Below the pieces are notes generated by a model. The model was not told where the DNA came from and searched no databases. It worked only from the letters and a program-made list of their open reading frames with translations. The position numbers were made by a program, and so were the translations under genes. 64,000 bases of DNA, taken from positions 42,221,598 to 42,285,597 of the forward strand of contig CM043962.1 in the NCBI GenBank assembly GCA_014529385.2. Direction: 5' to 3'. The stretch's first letter is position 1. Each line of letters begins with the position of its first letter. Positions 57,037-64,000 of the stretch are shown here, piece after piece. Source of the DNA: Adiantum capillus-veneris. Lineage: Eukaryota > Streptophyta > Polypodiopsida > Polypodiales > Pteridaceae.

Positions 57037-57111
57037 CAATCTATGTTGAGGATCGCCTTCCTTTTTTCTCTCTCCCTTTCTTACTCTGTCCCTCGGCTAT
57101 ACAGGAAGCTT

Positions 57112-57152
<41 letters not shown>

Positions 57153-57639
57153 TCGCGGGGCAGCATGCAGAAAGGAAACAGGTCATCATGGAGGCAAGCT
57201 GAGGGAAGGAACGAGGGGAAGGAGTTGAGGGTAGAGGTGATTGAGCACTGCGCCTGAGAGGGGCAAGTAGAAATTCAACCATCGTGTTACGTGCTCTCTC
57301 TCTCTCTCTCTCTCTCTTACTCTTAGTGAGCACCTCATTAAAAAGTCTCCGGCCGGCACCATTTTTAATGACGTGGCAGGCCCTTTTATGCTGGCCGCTC
57401 GCCGAGAGGAGCTTGACCTCTCCCACTCCAGCCAGCCAAGCCAAATATGGCTAGCCAATCAAAAGCTAATAAGCACAACGGCTACGAATCCCTGTGCCGG
57501 CTATATTCAGCAAATGCGTTTCGGTCCTCCACACCTGCTGCGTTTCACTCATATCCAGCAGCTCTGCGTTTCGACAGCATAACGAGCCCTTGTTAATTGG
57601 CTGAAGCGAACAGTTCGAGGAGGGTCTCCCAATAAGTGA

Positions 57640-58498
57640 AATGCATGTATTCTTTCTTGAAGCGGAGAATGGATATTTGCAGGCCATTTTGCAAGAACAT
57701 TATGTCAATTATTTGGGATGGGAGATTCTACCATTAGAAAGTACACCAACCTTATCATAGAGCACTCACCACTCAGGAGATGCTTGTCCGGACCCACTTA
57801 GAGACGCCTTCGGGAAGGCGATTAGCAAAGATCATAGAAGATTTTCAGGACATTACGGACCTACCGAACATGTGTGGTGCTGTTGATGGCACTCACATAA
57901 AGCTTGCACGTAAGCCTCAGGGCGACTTTTTTCCTGCACAATATGTTAGTCGCCATGGATTCCACAACATTCTTCTTCAGGGCATTGTTGACTCCAGAAA
58001 AATATTTTGGAATGTGGTTTGTAGTGCACTAGGAGGCACACACGACTCCACAGTCCTCAAGGGGTCTGCAATATATGCTCAAATGAAGCGGAACGAGGTT
58101 TTGAATACGCCTCTTCTAGAAGTGAGCGGCTTGAGGGTGAAGCCGTATATTGTGGGGGATTCAGCGTATAAGCCAACGAGTTTCTTCTCAAAGCTTATAA
58201 ATCCACAGGTGGACAAGACCTGCCACAAAAGAATGTTTTTGATAGACATATTGCGAAGGGTAGGGTTAAGGTTGAGAATGCATTTGGTATATTAAAAAAC
58301 CGATGGCGCATTCTCCGCGACCTCAATGTAAATCTTCCCTTTGCTCCCTTGGTTATTAGCGCTTGTTGCGTATTGCATAATTTTGTGCAATTGAAGGGTG
58401 AACCAGAGCCTTTGGAGCAAATCGACCCACGCCCCAATGCGGAGAAGGCCTTGAGGTGGCGTGCGATGACGCGTCAGCGGACAGGCGTCAGCGGGTAG
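57640..58498 (+). pseudogene. PIF/Harbinger (HARBI1/ALP1-like) transposase
   Basis: An upstream helix-turn-helix-like part reads LFGMGDSTIRKYTNLII (about 57700-57755). The DDE_Tnp_4 core follows after a frame change: LPNMCGAVDGTHIKLARKPQ with the first Asp (about 57870), YVSRHGFHNILLQGIVDS, GGTHDSTVL, then YIVGDSAYKPTSFFSKL with the second Asp (about 58145-58190). A frameshift near 58220 follows, and then GRVKVENAFGILKNRWRIL with the Glu and NLPFAPLVISACCVLHNFVQ. All three acidic positions survive, but two frameshifts and no clean start make it inactive. Terminal repeats were not identified. Confidence 0.85.
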
Positions 58499-58829
58499 CA
58501 GGCCTTAGAATGCGCACAGTACTATATACGGATTTCAATAGGCGAATTGCGAAAATTGAGAGCGCAAATCTTTATGTGTGCACTGATTGGATAAATCAAA
58601 CTGACTTGTTTTTTTGTGTGTTCTACAGGAATAGTTGGATCTAACGGTATGCTTTTTTATTTTTGCATTGTTGCATGTTTCTACGTGTGTGCATACTGTA
58701 TCATGTGCTTGATTCATATGCTTGTTTCATATACTTGTTTTGCATTGTTTTATGGCTTCATGTTTTTCACTGTTTGTTTGTGTGTGCTGTTTGATTGACG
58801 TATGCTTGCATGGCATTTAAAAAAAGAAA

Positions 58830-58981
58830 AAAAGCATTATATCCTTGAAAGGCTTGGGCAACCTTCGAGGAGAATGTGTGCATGGCCTGTGGAGGGGCTG
58901 GGTTCAAATCCCAGGTGACTTTGACGAAATGGATCCCCCCCGTAGCACGCGTCTACGCAACTACAAAAAAAAAAAAAAAAA
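58830..58981 (+). mobile_element. SINE-like, tRNA-derived sequence
   Basis: GGTTCAAATCCCAG at about 58911-58924 matches a tRNA B-box (GGTTCNANTCC). It lies in a GC-richer ~150-bp unit that ends in a run of 17 As (58965-58981). An A-box is not clearly seen, and no target-site duplication is obvious. Confidence 0.4.
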
Positions 58982-59183
58982 CTCAATAAATATTTTTTAG
59001 GGAGATGAAGGGCTTATTGTCTCCATCCGGCCACTATCCATGTGCTCAAATCCTCCGGCGGTCTGACGGCCGGCCACCAATTGGACGCCGACCGGCTATC
59101 ATGTGCTCAATATCGTCGGCCGGTCGGAGTATATTGTTGGAATAAAAGAGCCGTCGTACGGCAGCAGTCCAGCCTCATGTGCT

Positions 59184-59185
<2 letters not shown>

Positions 59186-59239
<54 letters not shown>
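59186..59239 (+). repeat. (CT)n followed by (CG)n
   Basis: About 38 bases of CT repeat pass into about 16 bases of alternating C and G. Confidence 0.95.
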
Positions 59240-59240
<1 letters not shown>

Positions 59241-59704
59241 GCACCGCAAGCCAGTGCAAAGACAGTCTCTGCCGGTGAGCCAAGGCAAAAATGGTAGGTA
59301 GGGCAATCTATATGTGCGACAAAGGAGGGCGATTATAGGGAGCACGCAGAATCTAAAAAGATTTCCATTAATGTAGCTTGAATAGAGCCAAATAAAGTAT
59401 ATAAAGTAGGTACAATAGAAAGAATAGAAATTAGAGTAGATACCAACGAGATATAAACAAATTAAACAACCCAGAAGCCCCAGCTCAAAGGCAATATGGA
59501 CCTATATTCATTGGATAATTCAATACTCATTGCCCTATTCTCTGGTACCAGTGTGGACGTACAACCAAGATATAGGGCAATGTGGACCTATATTCATTGC
59601 ATTATTCAAACTGAAGTGTTCTATTGAGAATATAGGGCTTCACTTAATATAGGCGTTATCTTAAAGGAAGCAATTTAATTAGAACATTCTTCAATTTGAA
59701 GCTC
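59240..59704 (+). other. spacer with short dispersed repeat
   Basis: GGGCAATATGGACCTATATTCATT and a relative (shared core GTGGACCTATATTCATTG) occur at about 59490 and 59577. Nothing else is recognised. Confidence 0.4.
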
Positions 59705-60172
59705 CACAATTTTTTTTGGAAAATTACCTAAATATCCCTTTAATTTGTAAAAATTCCCAAAATACCCTTGTGTCTATTTTGGGTGGATGTTTTTGGATTT
59801 TTTAGAGTTTATTCCTTTTGACAATTGCGATCCATTTTTGACAGTTTAACACATAATATTTCATGTTAGCAAAAAAAGGCATTTTTCTCTAAAAATAATG
59901 AAACAATTCATCGTCAAAGCATACATAACCAGATCAAATTCTAGTTTTAACATCTTACGATGATAGACAATCAATCTTCTTATGGAAAATAAAAAAGTCT
60001 TTGGAGATGTTCAGTCTCCTATCGAGGGGTATTTTGAGAATGGAAAATTTGAAGGGCATTTTGGGAATTTTTGACAAAATATGGGGGTATTTCGGGAATT
60101 TTGGGAATTTGAGGGGTATTTTGGGAATTTCCACAAATTAGAGAAGTAATTTGGTAATTTTTCCTTTTTTAA
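59705..60172 (+). mobile_element. MITE with ~60-bp terminal inverted repeats
   Basis: The left arm (GGAAAATTACCTAAATATCC, then AAAAATTCCCAAAATACCCT) is the inverse of the right arm (AGGGGTATTTTGGGAATTTC, then AATTTGGTAATTTTTCC). The arms are about 60 bp each in a ~465-bp unit without coding. Flanking T-rich runs (TTTTTTT and TTTTTTAAA) may hide the target-site duplication. Extra TATTTTGGGAATTT copies lie inside the right half. Confidence 0.75.
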
Positions 60173-61345
60173 ACAAATTAATGGAATTTTCTTTTTGGTG
60201 CACTTTTGGCAGGCCTCGTGATTTTATCACTTGTTGTTTAAGTGGAAAGTTTCCTTCTTATACAAATACAAAATGGAAATATTAGTAGAAATTTTTAAAT
60301 TTGTAAAATATTCAAACTATTTTTTAGTATATTCTATCGGGTTTTTCTACTTTGCCATCCTTTGTAACCAGCTAATTTCGATTTTCAATCGGCTTAAGCC
60401 TAAGCTCAGACACATCTTTCTCAAATGCTGAGGTATTGATAAACGATTCTCTCATTTGAGGATTTTTAAAAAGAAAACCACTTCACTAAATTGTTTAATT
60501 ATTTTCTATGATTATTTGAAAGCATTAAAATATTCTTTTGTTTTGATTTTTAATGTGTCTTTTTATTTTACTTCCTGTTTGTTTTATTTTATTTCAAAAT
60601 ACTAATGTGCAATGTGCACCATTTACCTTATTATTGGAGCCCTTTCATAATATATAAACCATTTGTTTTAGAAAGTTATCGTGATCCTTTCACTTGTTTT
60701 TTTAGTTTAAATGAGAGGATCCAAAATTGATTTAAATGTGAAACAATAGAGATTGATATGAGTTTTTAATAATGAATGAACAAGACTACTTGATAGGAAT
60801 TTTGCGAATGGTTTTTGTGCATAATAATTGAGGAAAAAGAGAGAAAAAGGATCTTGTGTTAGCAGTGACAAGGATAATTTAGATCTTTCTGTTTTGTTTC
60901 AAGAACATGTATTTCTTGCAGTGAGGGGGATGAGCTCGAAGAATATTATATACAAATGAATTTGTACTACTATGTGTACCGATGAATGTTTTTTCTAGTA
61001 TACGTGCTACATGTAAATTCTTGGAGATGGAAAGTGTGTCAAAAATAAAGTTTTCTTCGAATGGCAGGTAGCGAATAACGTCGGATCGCATTTTTGAAGG
61101 TGTTTGTCAAGTGTGCTCTGCCTTTCGTCTTTCAAAATTGTTTGTGACACATATGTACTTTCGTCCGTTTTGGCGACACGTGATGGAGTAGATGGTGTAT
61201 TCAATGTCCGTTGTTTTTTGCTCGGTTGATTGTCGTGCTCGAGAAGCAGAACTTGAGTCTTGTTGTCCTATTCTGCACAGCAAAAGTAGGAAAGAAAGAA
61301 ACAGGATTACTGCAAGATTGCATGCTCGAACTTGAGAATATTAGA
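60173..61345 (+). other. AT-rich spacer, nothing recognised
   Basis: Only short low-complexity frames. A stretch near 60800-60860 (GCGAATGGTTTTTGTGCATA...ATAATTGAGGAAAAAGAGAG) resembles the 116-bp repeat at 54644, which suggests an old dispersed repeat. Confidence 0.4.
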
Positions 61346-62410
61346 CTATATAATCGAACGGGGTATTTCTTGAATTTTTTTCATGGTGGTGTCACTTGTG
61401 GATGGGTTGTCGATGTTGATGAAAGCGTACGGATAGCCACTTCCAAAGCGTGCTTTGTAAACATCCTTCTTGTGTTGCCACGTCAACTTTTGCTCTGTAA
61501 TTGATGGTGGCTCGTCATTGCACTGTCTCTTGAAGCTTGCAAAGATCTCACTTGTGTCATTGTTCGTTGTATCTAAGAGGTCCTCGAGTGCAACATCATA
61601 GCCATAGTGCAACATCTCAAGAATGTAGGGCTTTATTGGTGTCTTCAATTGAAGCAAACGATTACCGTCCTCGACTGTCATGAGATCCTCGGGCACGTCA
61701 ATCTCTATAGATGGTTTGCAAATGATCTCTTTCATTAGACCTAGAAACAAAGAGTATTAGAAGGGACAAACAAAAAAAAATTCCTTTTAAAAAAGCATGT
61801 TTTTTTTTTGTTTATTGTAGACAACAAAGCAATGAGAAGAAGGAAAAGATAAAATTGCATGTGTGTAGAGCTAACATGTTGCTCTTTTGATACCCATGCT
61901 CTTGTTTTGTTTGAGCTGCTTTACGGATCTGTCTATTAACAATCGCAATTCAGCATAGTTTGCAAAACCCTTGATGTAAGTGTCCGGGTGACAACTTGCC
62001 AGGTTAAGCAAGTGCATTTGCCTCTCTGTTGGATACCGACGTGGTTTGATTTGGGGGTTTTTCTTTGAGGCAATGTTTTGCTTGAAAAGGGCAACAAGTC
62101 TCTGCAAGGTTATACAAAAGCGATCAGTATTTTGTGTGCAGTGAAGAAACATAATGTGATATGTTTTATAGAGCAGTATACCTTTAAATTTGCTCATTTT
62201 ATTCTCTTCGTTATCTATGTTGCCTGCAATGGTGACATGGTTAGAGTTCATACTGGAAAAACCAATAGTAGAATTATGCAGAATTGTTGAGAAAGTGTTC
62301 ATAAGAATCGAGACAAAAGTAGAGCGCAAGATAATGCTACAAAGAGTGGAGTGCAAGTTAATGACAGTTTCGAAAGATCAACATGGAAGAACTCTTGAGA
62401 CATCAGTTAT
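61346..62410 (-). pseudogene. ORFs downstream of the Helitron helicase, unidentified
   Basis: The minus strand reads RLVALFKQNIASKKNPQIKP and NLASCHPDTYIKGFANYAEL (about 62110-61871), then MKEIICKPSIEIDVPEDLMT, ILEMLHYGYDVALEDLLDTT and YKARFGSGYPYAFINIDNPS (61750-61346). These lie directly after and in the same direction as the helicase, with an AT-rich gap that could be an intron. They may be extra Helitron ORFs or captured gene parts. I recognise no domain. Confidence 0.4.
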
Positions 62411-62510
62411 ATATTTATAGATTATTTGTTGCACAAATGCTGAAAAACAAAGTCATATGAAAATTTTACTAACTCTTAGAGTACATGATCAAGTAGCCAC
62501 CAAAACTTTC

Positions 62511-63997
62511 CTAATGAGTTCCGTGTATAATATGAAGTGGAATAGGGCGAAATATATTAGGAGTCGGTAGATTGAGAATTCGGAGATTTCGACGATCTGT
62601 GATTCGCGATAACATGACGTATGCAAGCCCCGGTGCAAATGCATCTCTGAAGATAAGAAGAACTTTGGTAGAAATTGTTGCACCCTGTGCCTTGTGTCCA
62701 GTCATGGCGTATGCAAGTGTTAAGGGGAATGTGGATTTGTGAAACCATGTGCCATTGACTGCAGTTCGTTTATGCTTTTTTCAACGAAGTGCCATCTTTT
62801 TACCGGTACAATGAATCAGAACAACGATACATGTAAGTTGATCTACGTTGTTATGCGTTATGGCGTCAACAATACATGTTGCACCATTTGCTGCACCGAT
62901 TGTTAAGTGGATGTTTTCAGTGATCATGCAACAAGCCCCAATTGCGATTGAGTCCAACTCGTTGAACTTAGGGTCTAGGAGCCATTGCTGAAGTACATTT
63001 ATATTATCCGCGTTCGTCTTCAGGTCAACTTTTGTAATGTCAGTTTGATTGTACAAGGCAAGGTTGTTGTAGTGTTGGACGTCTGATCTATGAGTGCAAA
63101 TTATTGTAGTGGAGTCGTTGATGTAGTCATGAACATGTGATTCGTCTATAATGCATGCTCCCAAGGTACAATTGATCTCATCTGTGGTTGGTCTTCTTTC
63201 ACGAATAATGGTCAAGAAATGGAGGAGTTCAGGGTCCGTTCATGTCGTATGGAGCATGACATCTTGTAGAAAGTTGCATGCAGCCAGTGCACCGAGCTTG
63301 TGATATGGCATGCTTCACAAAGGTCCCGTGCGTGATTACAAACTGGGGGCAACTGTGCAAGGTCACCAAGCAAGAGAATACATTTGTTGTTGAAGGGATC
63401 TGTCAATGTACCGCTTGTTACGTTGACAATATGTCTTACAATAAGATCAAAAGTGGTCCATGTTAACATAGACAACTCGTCATCTATGATTATAATATCT
63501 ACTTCTTTTATATCCAAATAACGTTCGTCGGTCTCGTGAATAGAGAGGGGATACTATTGATTCCTTGTTGGTATCTTGAATTGATAATGGATTGTAGATG
63601 CAATGCTGCTAAGTCTTGTTGCTGCAGCTCCAGTCGATGCAGCAAGTATGACACTCATGTTTCGTCTGACATATTCATATGTCAAATATCTGATAAGATG
63701 TGTTTTCCGGCTCCCTGGTGCCCCCTTGACGACATGCAAGCCGTTCTTGGCATTCAATAATTTGTTGTATATATTTAATTGTTCCGTTGTGAGTTCTGAG
63801 TTATTGACAGCAGCGAACTCCTTCAATATGGCTAGTGACTTTACTCGATGGTGGTGCATGTCTGGGTCATTATCTGTTGAATGTGTAATTGTTTCATTTG
63901 CTCTTTGCAGTGCAGTTTTCTGAAGTATCATATGGACAAGCTGATCGATTTTTTCATTGACTAGCATGTTTCTTTGTGTGTACTCTGTAATGTACAT
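62511..63997 (-). pseudogene. PIF1-like helicase of a Helitron, partial
   Basis: The minus strand carries Walker A GAPGSRKTHL (about 63720-63690; the usual Gly before Lys is Arg). ILAASTGAAATRLSSIASTI follows, then Walker B-type VDIIIIDDELSML (about 63500-63465) and LLLGDLAQLPPV (about 63375-63340). Further on are NELDSIAIGACCMITENIHL, then AMTGHKAQGATI (about 62715-62680) and GLAYVMLSRITDRRNLRI. This is the complete motif order of SF1B PIF1 helicases, as fused to Rep in Helitrons. Frameshifts near 63530, 63215 and 62770 break it. The Rep half lies beyond the window end. Confidence 0.88.
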
Positions 63998-64000
63998 CTC

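Larger units (their letters stand above)
54397..57600 (+). other. spacer upstream of the DUF1997 gene, repeat-rich
   Basis: It contains a 116-bp tandem duplication, several GA/CT tracts (55376-55402, 56293-56336, 56825-56849, 57000-57032, 57114-57148, 57293-57317) and a loose repeat of AGATTTCTCTTCC...GTAGGTTGCA-like text (55575-55790). Open frames here are mostly translated microsatellite. A 95-codon frame at 55840-56127 lacks an ATG at its first codon and any motif. I support no gene in this stretch. Confidence 0.5.

Noticed and set aside
58905-58930. Complete tRNA gene around the B-box
   Set aside because: No cloverleaf can be drawn: acceptor and anticodon stems and a clear A-box are missing.

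Overview
The window reads as nuclear DNA of a land plant with a large, retrotransposon-filled genome. The signs are nested plant-type Ty3/gypsy and Ty1/copia LTR retrotransposons, Helitrons, a PIF/Harbinger transposase, MITE- and SINE-like pieces, long (GA)n, (CT)n and (CA)n tracts, and one intron-containing gene for a plastid-type DUF1997 protein. The lineage cannot be fixed from the sequence. A fern or other non-angiosperm is plausible but is only an impression. Almost every coding stretch is a decayed mobile-element ORF.

Layout. 1-4288: a deleted Ty3/gypsy element (A, + strand) with a 5' LTR, initiator-Met-type PBS, decayed RT-RNase H-integrase and a partial 3' LTR. 5295-14964: a large LTR element (B, +) with a tRNA-Asp-type PBS, long leader, gag/zinc-knuckle/protease-like ORFs and a PPT, but no reverse transcriptase; its 3' LTR is cut off. 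14965-18300: a patchwork of a copia 3' end, a gypsy RT (+), a gypsy RT (-) and a LINE-like C-terminus (-). 18351-39082: a very large Ty3/gypsy element (C, - strand) with LTRs at 38185-39082 and 18351-19261. Its gag, RT, RNase H, integrase, post-integrase protease and extra coiled-coil ORF are all decayed, and a 5.5-kb Ty1/copia element (25821-31358) is nested inside its integrase. 39083-42500: microsatellites, tandem duplications and a composite minisatellite. 42500-45450: Helitron Rep and helicase remnants (+). 45450-49600: tandem duplications, a decayed ORF and an unrecognised GC-rich reading frame (47705-48166). 49950-54396: host gene territory on the minus strand, with an unidentified exon-like stretch and a two-exon DUF1997 gene whose 3.1-kb intron holds a gypsy gag-protease fragment. 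54400-61300: repeat-rich spacer with a HARBI1-like transposase pseudogene (57640-58498), a SINE-like sequence and a MITE. 61346-64000: the helicase half of a second Helitron (-), running off the window.

The unexplained items I rate highest are these. (1) A Y-x-D-x-x-G-x-x-Y motif recurs seven times in the pol-less element B. (2) A dyad-symmetric TAAATAATCGCGATTATTTA-like motif recurs about every 285 bp in two non-coding parts of element C. (3) Element C carries a protease-like segment and an additional coiled-coil ORF after the integrase. (4) Two copies of one copia family share a MITE-like insertion at the same RT/RNase H position. All identities, domain hits and splice calls were made by eye. 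No search was run.
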